Notes: generated by a model from the sequence alone, not told the origin. 64,000 nucleotides of DNA from UBA12087 sp964370815 (GCA_964370815.1 CAYJKQ010000001.1:1-64000), one strand, 5' to 3'; shown: positions 34,080 to 43,185, counted from the first letter of the stretch. Made by a program: numbers and translations.

Positions 34080-35603
34080 ATGCTTGCGCGAATCTTTTCC
34101 TGTGCTGTTATTGGCTTGGATGGTGTCATTGTTGAAGTTGAGGTGGACACTGGTCAGGGTTTACCCGGTATGACCATTGTCGGTCTGCCGGATGCTGCCA
34201 TCCAGGAAAGCCGTGAACGTGTCCAGGCTGCTGTCAAGAATACCGGAATTCCTTATCCCCGCAAGCGCATAATCGTCAACCTGGCTCCGGCAGCTGTGCG
34301 CAAGGAAGGTCCGGCATACGATCTGCCGATCGCAGTGGGGGTTCTGGTTTATGCGGATTATCTGCCTCAAGCGAGTGTGGAGGATGCCTTGATCGTTGGG
34401 GAACTGTCGCTGGATGGGACCGTGCGCCATACACGTGGTGTGCTTCCAATGGCAGCCACTGCCAAGGATAATGGTTTTAAGCGTGTAATTGTGCCTGAGG
34501 TGGACGCCCGTGAGGCAGCCCTGATCCCGGACCTGGAGGTGATCCCGGTCGCCTCGCTGGCTGACCTGTACAACCATCTGACTGGACGAAAGGTTATCGC
34601 CAATTATGTGCCGGTAGAATCCCAGGAACCAGCACTTATGACTCAGACAGATTTCAGCGAGATCAAAGGTCAGGAACACGTCAAGCGCGCCATGGAAGTT
34701 GCGGCTGCTGGAGGACACAATATGCTCCTTAATGGCTCGCCAGGTGCGGGAAAAACCCTGCTGGCACGTGCCCTGCCAGGAATACTGCCGGAAATGAGCA
34801 TAGAAGAAGCACTGGATGTAACCCGCATTTATTCAGTAGCGGACCAGCTCCCACCTGAGACGCCACTCCTCCGTCAGCGCCCGTTCCGGGCACCCCATCA
34901 TACCATCAGCCATGCCGGACTGGTTGGCGGTGGAAATTGGCCACACCCTGGGGAGATCTCCTTGGCTCATAGGGGCGTATTATTCCTGGACGAATTCCCG
35001 GAATTTGGAACACGCGTGCTGGAGGTGTTGCGGCAGCCGATAGAAGATAAGTTTGTCACCATCAGCCGGGCGCAAGGATCCTTGACTTTCCCGGCAAATT
35101 TCCAGCTTGTGGCTGCCATGAATCCCTGCCCGTGTGGATATTTTGGTGATGCCATCAAGCCCTGTACTTGCTCGGGGATGGTTGTGACGAAATATCAGAA
35201 ACGTATATCAGGACCCATGCTGGATCGGATCGATATTCACATCGATGTGCCGCGCGTGGATTATGAGAAGCTGAGTGAAGAGCGTTTGGGGGAGACATCT
35301 GCTACCATCAGAGGACGTGTAGAATTGGCTCGCCAAATTCAACGCCTAAGGTTTGAAGGAAAGAAAAATGTATCAGCCAACGCAGATATGCATATTGCCG
35401 AAGTACGCCAATTTTGCGTTCTGGATGAAGTCGGGCAATCCTTGATGCGCACCGCCATGAATCAATTGCAGCTCTCTGCGCGTGGTTACCATCGCGTCTT
35501 GAAATTGGGTCGCACAATTGCAGATCTTGCAGGCAGTGAGGTGATCCAGCCTGTACATCTGGCAGAAGCGCTACAGTATCGCTCCAGGTTGATGCTTGTG
35601 TAA
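34080..35603 (+). CDS. comM: YifB/ComM-family AAA+ ATPase (Mg-chelatase-like)
   Basis: The 507-residue protein has an N-terminal Lon-like ChlI domain (about 1-165) and an AAA+ Mg-chelatase domain. Walker A is GSPGAGKTLLAR (about 219-230) and Walker B is LFLDEFPEF. A Cys-rich insert CPCGYFGDAIKPCTC (about 350-364) and the C-terminal ChlI_C domain follow. ComM is a hexameric helicase that promotes branch migration during natural transformation in species where it was studied. comF, another competence-linked gene, is elsewhere in this window. It is complete and monocistronic. Confidence 0.92.
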   Translation: MLARIFSCAVIGLDGVIVEVEVDTGQGLPGMTIVGLPDAAIQESRERVQAAVKNTGIPYPRKRIIVNLAPAAVRKEGPAYDLPIAVGVLVYADYLPQASVEDALIVGELSLDGTVRHTRGVLPMAATAKDNGFKRVIVPEVDAREAALIPDLEVIPVASLADLYNHLTGRKVIANYVPVESQEPALMTQTDFSEIKGQEHVKRAMEVAAAGGHNMLLNGSPGAGKTLLARALPGILPEMSIEEALDVTRIYSVADQLPPETPLLRQRPFRAPHHTISHAGLVGGGNWPHPGEISLAHRGVLFLDEFPEFGTRVLEVLRQPIEDKFVTISRAQGSLTFPANFQLVAAMNPCPCGYFGDAIKPCTCSGMVVTKYQKRISGPMLDRIDIHIDVPRVDYEKLSEERLGETSATIRGRVELARQIQRLRFEGKKNVSANADMHIAEVRQFCVLDEVGQSLMRTAMNQLQLSARGYHRVLKLGRTIADLAGSEVIQPVHLAEALQYRSRLMLV

Positions 35604-35680
35604 TTTTTTGTAGTAATAAAAGAAATTTTGCCAATCCTAATGTAATCTATTTATCCATAGTTTGAAGAAAAGCTGATAAT

Positions 35681-36010
35681 GTGTATAGGAAAATTATTCA
35701 CCTACTTAAGTTTAGAACTTACAATCTCCGGATAAAGAAAATTGTGAAAAACAAGAAAATCTTCAACGAAGATATCCATCACAATTCACCTCTCTCAAGT
35801 GGGTTGGTTGTACCTATTGGAGATAGATGTGTGCAATGTGGTATCTGCTCTTTCCACTGTCCAATTGGTATCGATGTACGTGCACATGTTTGGGAAAATA
35901 AATCCATTCAGGACAGCCATTGCCTGACATGCGGTGAATGTGTGGCGCGTTGCCCACGTGATGTCTTACATTTTGAGCGAATAAAATTGCTTATTGAGGA
36001 TCAGAAGTGA
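35681..36010 (+). CDS. 2x[4Fe-4S] ferredoxin-like protein
   Basis: The 109-residue protein binds two [4Fe-4S] clusters through C50-x2-C53-x2-C56-x3-C60 and C81-x2-C84-x2-C87-x3-C91. Each set ends in Cys-Pro, the bacterial ferredoxin pattern. The spacing between the two sets (20 residues) is that of electron-transfer subunits of membrane-bound dehydrogenases. The N-terminal 45 residues are basic and unlike any domain I know. I list GTG 35681 as start, but GTG 35744 is possible because a -10-like TGATAAT directly abuts the first. It overlaps the FAD gene (TGATG), so the two products likely form one complex. Confidence 0.85.
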   Translation: MYRKIIHLLKFRTYNLRIKKIVKNKKIFNEDIHHNSPLSSGLVVPIGDRCVQCGICSFHCPIGIDVRAHVWENKSIQDSHCLTCGECVARCPRDVLHFERIKLLIEDQK

Positions 36011-37323
36011 TGCGTTACATGATCATTGGTGCAGGTGTCGCTGGCTTGGCAGCAGCAGAAGCCATCCGAACCCGGGACGAAAAAGGGGAAATCCTTATGG
36101 TTAGTAATGATCCACAGGGTTTTTATTCACGCCCCGGTCTGGCTTACTATCTAAACGGAGAAATAGATGACAAAGGGTTATTTCCTGCACTTCAAAGAGG
36201 CTGGCTGAGTAAGAATGTTCATTTTGTAAATGGACATGTTTCCATGATCTTGCCTGAATCTCACGAAATTGGATTAGAGTCAACAGGCAAATTGCCTTAT
36301 GATCGTTTGTTGCTTGCGACAGGATCAGTGGCAGCACCAATGAAGATCCCTGGCAACAACCTGGGATCGGTTGTCAAGCTGGATGATTTCAGTGACGCCA
36401 GACGGATTCGCTCGTTGAGCCGCAAAGCCAAATCTGCAGTTGTAATTGGAGGTGGTATCACAGCCCTGGAACTCGTGGAAGGGCTCGCAGCTCAGCATGT
36501 AAAAGTCCATTATTTTCTGCGGGGGGATCGTTATTGGAGCAATGTCCTGGATGAAGATGAATCGCATATCATAGAAAAAAAATTGCAAGAGCATGGAGTA
36601 CATATCCACTATCAAACTGAAACCAAGGAGATTCTGGGGAAACGAGGGAGAGTGCATGCCGTTCTAACGAATAAAATGGAAACAATAAAATGCCAGATGG
36701 TTGGTTATGCAGTCGGCATCAAACCGCGCCTGGAGTTAGCTCAAATTGCGGGTCTGGCAATTGATCGGGGAATATTGGTTAACGAATATATGGAGACGAA
36801 TCAACCGGATGTGTACGCGGCTGGCGATGTTGCCCAGGTGTATGATCCCCTATCCGGACGCTCGTTGCTGGACAGCCTGTGGAACCCGGCGCGAAAACAG
36901 GGATACACCGCAGGTTTGAATATGACTGGAGAAAAAGAAGAATATACCAAAGAAATAGCTTTCAATGTTACCCGCCTGGCGGGTATCACTACGACGATCA
37001 TTGGTAATATAGGTGATGGTATCTCGGAAGATAAGGATTTGGTGAATATAGCTCGAGGGGATAGCGAAACCTTCCGACAATTGCCCAATGGGATTGCAAT
37101 GAAATCAGGGTCTGATGTGAACCATGTTCGCCTGCTCGTCGGAGACTCCACTTTGGTCGGGGCATTGGTAATGGGAGATCAAACTCTTTCCCGACCTATA
37201 AAAGAATTGATCCTAGGGCAGGTGAATATCCGTAAAGTGCATGATCAATTCTTTGAAAAAGAAATCCCACTGGCAGACGTGATAATGGATCAATGGTTGG
37301 AATGGAGGCAAAAAAGTGGGTAA
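36010..37323 (+). CDS. FAD-dependent pyridine-nucleotide oxidoreductase
   Basis: The 437-residue flavoprotein has the N-terminal FAD motif GAGVAGLAAAEA (about 7-18), a second Rossmann motif GGGITALELVEG for NAD(P) (about 149-160) and the C-terminal FAD motif YAAGDVAQ. It lacks the redox-active CxxxxC pair of disulfide reductases. It groups by pattern with NADH:rubredoxin-reductase and the FAD part of nitrite reductases. It is expected to exchange electrons between NAD(P)H and the adjacent 2x[4Fe-4S] protein. The ATG at 36010 shares its A with the ferredoxin stop (TGATG). Confidence 0.88.
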   Translation: MRYMIIGAGVAGLAAAEAIRTRDEKGEILMVSNDPQGFYSRPGLAYYLNGEIDDKGLFPALQRGWLSKNVHFVNGHVSMILPESHEIGLESTGKLPYDRLLLATGSVAAPMKIPGNNLGSVVKLDDFSDARRIRSLSRKAKSAVVIGGGITALELVEGLAAQHVKVHYFLRGDRYWSNVLDEDESHIIEKKLQEHGVHIHYQTETKEILGKRGRVHAVLTNKMETIKCQMVGYAVGIKPRLELAQIAGLAIDRGILVNEYMETNQPDVYAAGDVAQVYDPLSGRSLLDSLWNPARKQGYTAGLNMTGEKEEYTKEIAFNVTRLAGITTTIIGNIGDGISEDKDLVNIARGDSETFRQLPNGIAMKSGSDVNHVRLLVGDSTLVGALVMGDQTLSRPIKELILGQVNIRKVHDQFFEKEIPLADVIMDQWLEWRQKSG

Positions 37324-38002
37324 AAATAAAGAACTTTGGTTGGCAATGGTGTGCATGCTGCTGATCGGTGGGCTGTATGGTCTGGTAACAATATGGTATC
37401 GGGAAGTACCAGCAGCCAGTGGATTATTTGGGCATCTGATAGGTGTTTTGGGATTTATCCTGATGTTGATGACCGAGTTGTTATATTCACTACGGAAGCG
37501 CAGCCGCACTGCGCGGTGGGGTAAGATGTCTGACTGGCTGGCATTTCACATCTTCACTGGGTTAGTAGGACCGTTCATGGTGCTGCTGCACAGCTCGTGG
37601 AAATTTCAAGGTCTGGCAGGTATTGTTATGCTGATGACGGTGATAATTGTCGTGAGTGGATTTATTGGTCGCTATATCTACACAGCGGTACCTCGTACAG
37701 TGGATGGGGTGGAGGTTCAAGCAGCATCATTGGAACAGGGCATGGCAGAAATGGATGCGGAAGTGAAGCGGATGGAATTAATCAGAGAATCCGGATCGGT
37801 GAGGGAGAAGGAGATCCGCCAGAGAGTGGAAGAATTGAAACGAGAGCGTGAGAAACTGCAACGGCAGGTTGGATCCTTGGCTAGGACACGGCGCAGGCTG
37901 GCGATCTGGCATACGGTGCACATACCATTGGGAATGGCATTGTTTACAGCAGCATTCATCCATATTGGAGCAGCTCTTTACTACGCCACACTTTTGCATT
38001 AG
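37316..38002 (+). CDS. Membrane protein with two His pairs, probable diheme cytochrome b
   Basis: The 228-residue protein has about five membrane helices (8-27, 36-57, 74-93, 99-122, 197-222) and a charged coiled coil of about 60 residues (135-195) before the last one. Two helices each carry histidines 14 residues apart: H78/H92 and H202/H216. That is the classic arrangement by which two helices hold two b hemes, one near each membrane face, as in bc1-type cytochrome b. The overall sequence is not one I recognise. GTG 37316 is the start, inside the end of the FAD gene. It would pass electrons across the membrane between the FAD/Fe-S proteins and the secreted cytochrome c encoded next. Confidence 0.7.
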   Translation: MGKNKELWLAMVCMLLIGGLYGLVTIWYREVPAASGLFGHLIGVLGFILMLMTELLYSLRKRSRTARWGKMSDWLAFHIFTGLVGPFMVLLHSSWKFQGLAGIVMLMTVIIVVSGFIGRYIYTAVPRTVDGVEVQAASLEQGMAEMDAEVKRMELIRESGSVREKEIRQRVEELKREREKLQRQVGSLARTRRRLAIWHTVHIPLGMALFTAAFIHIGAALYYATLLH

Positions 38003-38029
38003 TATCCGGAAATACCGGTTGGAAAAAAC

Positions 38030-39583
38030 ATGAAAAAAAGAATCGGGTGTTTGACAAGTAGTGGATTGATCTCAGCGCTGTTAACGCTGGTGGTCATGAC
38101 CGGGTTTGTTATGGCTCAAGGATATGAGCTTTTCAGTCCCGGGGCATTAAACAGCCAGGCAGGAGTCCCATTGGGTGGAGTTGGCTCGCATGCAGAGATC
38201 GGTGGGGATTGTTCGTTATGTCATACTGCACCCTGGGATAAAACCAATATGGCAGATCAATGTGTTAAATGTCATGTAAACGTTGCCAATCAGCGAGATG
38301 ATCTAAATTCATTGCATGGGACCATCTTAAGGAATAATCCGAAATTTGGATGCCGGTCCTGTCATCCGGAGCACAAGGGACCTTTGGCACAATTAACGGT
38401 TATTAAAAGTTTCAATTTTCCTCATGATAACTTTGGCTATTCATTAAATGAACACAAACTCAATTGGGATGGGGAATCACTCCCTTGCCAGAATTGCCAC
38501 CAATCCGATTATTCTCATTTTGATATGGGAACTTGCATAACTTGTCATGGACAAAAGGATATGGAATATATTCAAAAGCATATTCTGGACTTTGGATCTG
38601 ACTGCCTGGCATGCCACGATGGATTGGAAACCTATGGAAGAACTTTTAACCATGACGACTTAAATTTCAAATTAACAGGAGAACATGCTGATACACTTTG
38701 CATTGAGTGCCATATCAATGCCCACACCAAATTGGATTTACAGACGACTCCACAGGATTGTTCTGCATGTCACCTTACTGACGATGAGCACAAAGGCAGG
38801 TTTGGGATCATCTGTTCAGATTGCCACACATCTGCAGGGTGGGAACCTGCGAAATTTGATCACAACCTGGCATATTTTAAGCTCGAAGGTGAACATATAA
38901 CTGTGGATTGCGAAGAATGTCATGCGGATGATGAATTCATGGGAACACCACAGGATTGTGTTGCATGCCACACAGAAGATGATGAGCATAATGGAGTATT
39001 GGGTACAGATTGTGGCATTTGTCATTCAGCCAACGGTTGGGAACCTTCAACATTTGATCACGCTCAGTCAACATATCCGTTGACCGGGTTGCATTTTCCG
39101 GTAGCTTGTGAAAAGTGCCATATCAATAAAATATTTATCGGCACTCCGACAGAGTGTAATGCCTGCCATGCTAAAAATGACAAACATAATGGCTTATTTG
39201 GACCAAATTGCTTTGCCTGTCATAATACTGGAGGTTGGCTTCCATCTACATTTAATCACGCCCTGAATCTTTTCCCTTTGACTGGGGCGCATGTAAGTCT
39301 GGCATGTACGAGCTGCCATTCCAATTTTAATTATCAATCTGCATCTCCTTTGTGTGTGAGCTGTCATGGAGACCCTGTTTTTCATACAGGTGTATTTGGA
39401 ACGGATTGCGCCAAGTGTCACTCCACAAGTAACTGGAGTGCAATTTATAATGGATCTCACCCAAATATTGATGAGGAAAACGGTATTAACCATGAAGGTG
39501 CAAGTTGTAAGGATTGCCATACCCAAAACTTAAGTTCTGCAACTTGTTTAAAGTGTCATGATAGTAACAACCCGGAAGACTAA
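38030..39583 (+). CDS. Secreted multiheme cytochrome c with 20 CxxCH sites
   Basis: The 517-residue protein starts with a signal peptide (basic MKKR, hydrophobic 12-28, cleavage near VMA-Q). It contains 20 CxxCH heme-attachment motifs, from CSLCH near residue 61 to CLKCH near the C-terminus. The middle (about 230-430) is built from three or more tandem repeats of about 70 residues with three CxxCH each. These repeats share TPxxCxACH, EHNGxFG and FDHxxxxxPLTG elements. Such arrays form nanowire-like heme chains. There is no C-terminal anchor or lipobox, so it is secreted or held by partners. It is the last gene of the four-gene operon, ended by a strong terminator. Confidence 0.92.
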   Translation: MKKRIGCLTSSGLISALLTLVVMTGFVMAQGYELFSPGALNSQAGVPLGGVGSHAEIGGDCSLCHTAPWDKTNMADQCVKCHVNVANQRDDLNSLHGTILRNNPKFGCRSCHPEHKGPLAQLTVIKSFNFPHDNFGYSLNEHKLNWDGESLPCQNCHQSDYSHFDMGTCITCHGQKDMEYIQKHILDFGSDCLACHDGLETYGRTFNHDDLNFKLTGEHADTLCIECHINAHTKLDLQTTPQDCSACHLTDDEHKGRFGIICSDCHTSAGWEPAKFDHNLAYFKLEGEHITVDCEECHADDEFMGTPQDCVACHTEDDEHNGVLGTDCGICHSANGWEPSTFDHAQSTYPLTGLHFPVACEKCHINKIFIGTPTECNACHAKNDKHNGLFGPNCFACHNTGGWLPSTFNHALNLFPLTGAHVSLACTSCHSNFNYQSASPLCVSCHGDPVFHTGVFGTDCAKCHSTSNWSAIYNGSHPNIDEENGINHEGASCKDCHTQNLSSATCLKCHDSNNPED

Positions 39584-39595
39584 ATAGGACATAAA

Positions 39596-39638
39596 GAAAC
39601 CATCCATGCGGATTTTATGCATGGATGGTTTCTCTTTT
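39596..39638 (+). terminator. Strong terminator of the redox operon
   Basis: GAAACCATCCATGC and GCATGGATGGTTTC form a 14-bp perfect stem around a nine-base loop, followed by TCTTTT, 12 bases after the cytochrome stop. It also faces the convergent MFS gene. Confidence 0.92.
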
Positions 39639-39668
39639 AAGTTGGTATTCTTGCTATGATCCATCAAC

Positions 39669-40940
39669 CTAGATGGAAGTACCAGGTTGGTTATCTTCGA
39701 TCTTCAAAACCGCAGGGATGAAAAATGCAACCAGGGCTGCCAGAATGCAGGCAGTGCCTCCTATTAGATACCAGGTACGGACACCCAGGGTATCTGCCAC
39801 TGGTCCGGCTACCAACAGGCTCAGTGGGGACATAGCAGTTGCCCCTGCGCCGATCAGGGAAAGAACACGTCCCTGCATACCTGGCTCTACGGTTGATTGC
39901 AGGATAGCATGTAAAGGACCATTTGCAAAAACCTGCATAAATCCCAACAGAAAAACACCAGAAAGAGCGATATAGAAAAGGTGGGACGGAAAACTGCCAA
40001 AGATCAAAATCCCTGCGCCAATTCCAACGATTCCCAGTAAGGTGGTTATAATTCGTCTCTTAAAACCACCCCATGCGCTTAATAACAACCCTCCGACGAT
40101 CACACCGATTCCAAAAATTGAATCCAATAACCCCAATTGCACTGCCCCACCCATGTATTCCTTGGTAACCATCAGAGGGATCAATGAACTGGCAGGAGTG
40201 AGTAGAAAATTGATCAACATGGCGAGAATAGCAACTGCCATCAATCCGGGCCAACCTACCATATAATTCCAACCCTCGCGTAGATCATGACTAAAAGTTG
40301 TGTTTTTAGCCTCCCCATTGGTCTGAGCATTCCGGTGGGCAGGTTGGGGCACGGTTACAATTACCAGGAGGAAAATGGCGATCAATGCTGTGATGACATC
40401 CACAAGAAGGACTGTTTGTGTTGAAAAAATGCTGATAAGCAAGGCACCCAATGGGGGGGCAATAATGTTTATGACACCCATTAAGGTTTGATTTAATCCG
40501 GCAATACGTGCCAGGTGTTGTTTGGGTACCATGAGGGACGTGGATGCTTCCATGGCTGGATAATGAAAAGAACCGCCTGCTGAACGGATAAGAAGAACAA
40601 CATAGATAGCCCAGATACTTTGCTTTCCTATAAAAAATAAATAAATAAGAACCAGGGTTGCTACGGCAATCAAACCATCAGCTACGATCATGACAGTTTT
40701 TCGATTCCATCGATCGATCAAGGTTCCAGCAAAAGGTCCGAGGAATATTTGAGGTAGCATGGCAATTAAAGTTGCGGTAGCCAGCACAGTCGCAGATCCG
40801 GTCTCTTTGGTCAGCCACCAAACCAGGGCGAATTGGACTAGAGAGCTTCCAACGAGTGAGAATGCCTGCCCCACCCACATGGTGAAAAAATTGGTTGCCC
40901 ATCGTTCGGTTACTGTATTGTCTATTGAAGGCTCATTCAT
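39669..40940 (-). CDS. MefA-like MFS exporter
   Basis: The 423-residue protein is a 12-helix MFS transporter of the MefA/EntS-like group. This is shown by the N-terminal WVGQAFSLVGSSLVQFALVW, the loop GTLIDRWNRKTVMI (motif A, about 66-79) and the GLNQTLMGVINIIAPPLGALL helix. These transporters export macrolides, siderophores or other lipophilic compounds. I prefer the second ATG (40940), which has GGAG upstream; ATG 40952 is an alternative. It converges on the redox operon and is otherwise isolated. Confidence 0.82.
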   Translation of the reverse strand: MNEPSIDNTVTERWATNFFTMWVGQAFSLVGSSLVQFALVWWLTKETGSATVLATATLIAMLPQIFLGPFAGTLIDRWNRKTVMIVADGLIAVATLVLIYLFFIGKQSIWAIYVVLLIRSAGGSFHYPAMEASTSLMVPKQHLARIAGLNQTLMGVINIIAPPLGALLISIFSTQTVLLVDVITALIAIFLLVIVTVPQPAHRNAQTNGEAKNTTFSHDLREGWNYMVGWPGLMAVAILAMLINFLLTPASSLIPLMVTKEYMGGAVQLGLLDSIFGIGVIVGGLLLSAWGGFKRRIITTLLGIVGIGAGILIFGSFPSHLFYIALSGVFLLGFMQVFANGPLHAILQSTVEPGMQGRVLSLIGAGATAMSPLSLLVAGPVADTLGVRTWYLIGGTACILAALVAFFIPAVLKIEDNQPGTSI

Positions 40941-41525
40941 GATCCTCTCCATAAAGCTTTAATAAGATAATTATATATTGATATTGAATTATTGAAAAGA
41001 GTTATGTGCAATATTAAGAAATATATGGGTAATAAATTAATATTGTTTATAATCAAATATTATCTTGTGAAGTTACCAAACTACCAGTCACTATCGCCAG
41101 GATGAAAGTAAAGTTCTTTGGAGCGCACTTTGAAGGGGTGAATTCTTATTCCATCCATACAACCTTAAATAGATCTAACGAGAGAGAGTTAGACAGCATA
41201 AATTCTTACCATTTTAGAGGGCTATTGGAGAAGTCCCGACTCGAAGGGGGAAAAGGGAGGTTGTGATGGCGGTTCTTGGGAGAGGTAACATCCAAACCAA
41301 GTTACGATTATTCGTCCCTTGGTTTTTTAATGTTGTTTAAGAGAAACACCTGCTTGACCAGCGAAGTGTATATCAACCAAATTGGCAATCACTTAGAGAA
41401 TTATCAAAGGATATGAAACACTATTTGGGAACAAATATTTTTGGAATGGCACAAATTTTCAAGGTAATGTATAATAATTGTGATAAGTTGTTATTAAATT
41501 AAAAATATAAATAAGGAAGGAAAAA
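40941..41525. other. Long intergenic region with a possible -10 for the SH3 gene
   Basis: I see no gene, RNA or repeat here. The left 150 bases are strongly AT-rich and probably hold the promoter of the minus-strand exporter. A GA-rich patch (41160-41290) has no open frame of note. TATAAT at 41470-41475 lies 50 bases before the SH3 gene but lacks a convincing -35. Confidence 0.6.
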
Positions 41526-42038
41526 ATGACCGAGAAGAAAAGCATTTTTGATAAAGTCGTTGACGGGCTAACCAATCGGGATGAGAAAGAAGAATTGGAA
41601 AAAGCAAAAATGGCTGCTGAAGCAGCTTCGAAGGAAGCCGCAGCCTTGCGAGCCAAAATGGCTGCCGATAAGGCAGCTGCTGATAAAGCTGCGGTTACAA
41701 AAGTTGCTACTGATAAAGCTGCTGCTGAAAAAGCTGTTGCAAAGGTTACAGCTGATAAAGAAGCAGCTGCAAGAGCTGCCGCTGCAGCGAAATTATTAAA
41801 GGAAAGAACTGCAGCTGCGCTTGCTGCTCAACCCAAGAAGGGGATCGTCACCACTCGAAGTTTGCGGGTCCGCAAAGACCACAACACCAGTGCAGCAGTT
41901 GTGGAAGGTCTGGATGAAGGCGCTGAAGTCCAAATTCTGGATACCTGGACAGACGGAAAGAACACCTGGGCAAAAATTGGATCTGAAAAATGGGCTGCCA
42001 TGGTCTATGATGGCCAAACCCTGATGAAATACGCTTAA
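41526..42038 (+). CDS. Ala/Lys-rich coiled coil with C-terminal bacterial SH3 domain
   Basis: The 170-residue protein begins with a charged segment (1-22), then a low-complexity coiled coil (about 23-100) made of repeated A-x-K-A-A-A-D-K units. It ends in an SH3b-type domain (about 104-168: TTRSLRVRKDHNTSAAVVEGL...WAKIG...). There is no signal peptide or membrane helix, so its SH3 domain is cytoplasmic unless exported by another route. SH3b domains bind peptides or wall components. The internal DNA repeats (GCAGCTGATAAA-like) reflect the coiled coil. AAGGAAGG precedes the ATG and a terminator follows. Confidence 0.75.
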   Translation: MTEKKSIFDKVVDGLTNRDEKEELEKAKMAAEAASKEAAALRAKMAADKAAADKAAVTKVATDKAAAEKAVAKVTADKEAAARAAAAAKLLKERTAAALAAQPKKGIVTTRSLRVRKDHNTSAAVVEGLDEGAEVQILDTWTDGKNTWAKIGSEKWAAMVYDGQTLMKYA

Positions 42039-42068
42039 TAAATCGTAAAAAAGGTTTTCTTGGATAGC

Positions 42069-42100
42069 AAAAGAGGCTGCTTATAAAGACAGCCTCTTTT
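42069..42100 (+). terminator. Bidirectional terminator between the SH3 gene and etfA
   Basis: AAAAGAGGCTG and CAGCCTCTTTT form an 11-bp perfect stem around ten bases. The A-run on one side and T-run on the other allow it to act for both the plus-strand SH3 gene and the minus-strand etf genes. Confidence 0.9.
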
Positions 42101-42162
42101 AAACTTAAAGATGTGGAATTAATTTGTCCACTCTGATCACTTCTAGAAAAATGGATCAGGGG

Positions 42163-43185
42163 TCATTTACCCAGGCGTTGTTTAAAGGCAGAAGTGAGCG
42201 CTGGCAGGATCTGGAACAGATCACCCACCACTCCATAACGGGCAACTTTAAAAATAGGCGCATCTGCATCCTTGTTGACCGCCACAATGACCTTGCTGGT
42301 GCGCATGCCTGCCAGGTGCTGGATGGCTCCAGAAATGCCATTGGCAATGTACAGATCAGGAGCGACGACTTTACCGGTCTGACCAACTTGATGTGAGTAA
42401 GGGACATAACCAGCATCCACAGCGGCGCGACTTGCACCAACGGCTGCACCAAGTACGGCAGCCAAGTCTTTAACCAGGGCAAAACCTTGCTGAGCGCGCC
42501 AGACCTCGGTTTGTTTTTCGTCCAAACCTCCTGGTGGAGTCAAAGCCGGGTTATTGGAAACACCACGTCCACCGGAGACGATCACACCTGCATCGATCAA
42601 GCTGACACCACCTTCCGCAGTGGAATACCCTTCAACTTTGGATTTTAGGTCAGACTCACTTATGGCGGGGGTGGCTTTGGTTAATTTACCTGTGTGTCCA
42701 GCTTGGATGGCAGGTTTCGGGAAAGCTCTGCCTCGCAAGGTAACAATTTGCGGTCTGGTTGAGCAGGTTTCCTTGCTGAGTAATTTTCCAGCGTAGATAG
42801 GTCGGGTTACAATAATAGCATCTCCTTGAACTTCCAAGGAAGTTGCGTCCACCATGACACCGGTTTTTAGATCGATGGCAGTCATGGCAGCAATTTCTCG
42901 GCCTCGTGTCGTTGTCGGAAGGATGATGACATCTGGTGATGCCCCGGCTGCCAGTTTAGATAGGCTCGCAGCGAAAGCTTCGGCTCGATAGTCAGCCAGG
43001 GTGGCATCATCAGCCAGCAAGACTTCATCAGCGCCATTCTCAAAAGCTTCATTTGCCAAAGCTTCCACATTCTGACCAAAGACCACGGCAGTGACAGATC
43101 CGAGGTTTTTTCCAGCTCCGAGAGCTTCCCAGGAAGCAGGAAGGGCTTGCCCTTTGAAATGGTCAATATATACCCAGATATTCAT
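42163..43185 (-). CDS. etfA: Electron transfer flavoprotein alpha subunit
   Basis: EtfA binds FAD and, with EtfB, carries electrons from acyl-CoA dehydrogenases towards the quinone pool. The 340-residue product has the N-terminal ETF domain and the C-terminal FAD-binding domain. The latter contains VSGGRGVSN, the PYSHQVGQTGKVVAPDLYIA signature and the final NKDADAPIFKVARYGVVGDL. The ATG overlaps the etfB stop (ATGA). It lies downstream of the acyl-CoA dehydrogenase, its likely electron donor. Confidence 0.95.
   Translation of the reverse strand: MNIWVYIDHFKGQALPASWEALGAGKNLGSVTAVVFGQNVEALANEAFENGADEVLLADDATLADYRAEAFAASLSKLAAGASPDVIILPTTTRGREIAAMTAIDLKTGVMVDATSLEVQGDAIIVTRPIYAGKLLSKETCSTRPQIVTLRGRAFPKPAIQAGHTGKLTKATPAISESDLKSKVEGYSTAEGGVSLIDAGVIVSGGRGVSNNPALTPPGGLDEKQTEVWRAQQGFALVKDLAAVLGAAVGASRAAVDAGYVPYSHQVGQTGKVVAPDLYIANGISGAIQHLAGMRTSKVIVAVNKDADAPIFKVARYGVVGDLFQILPALTSAFKQRLGK

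Noticed and set aside
34161..34718. 185-residue frame antisense to comM
   Set aside because: Shadow of the highly conserved ComM N-terminal domain.
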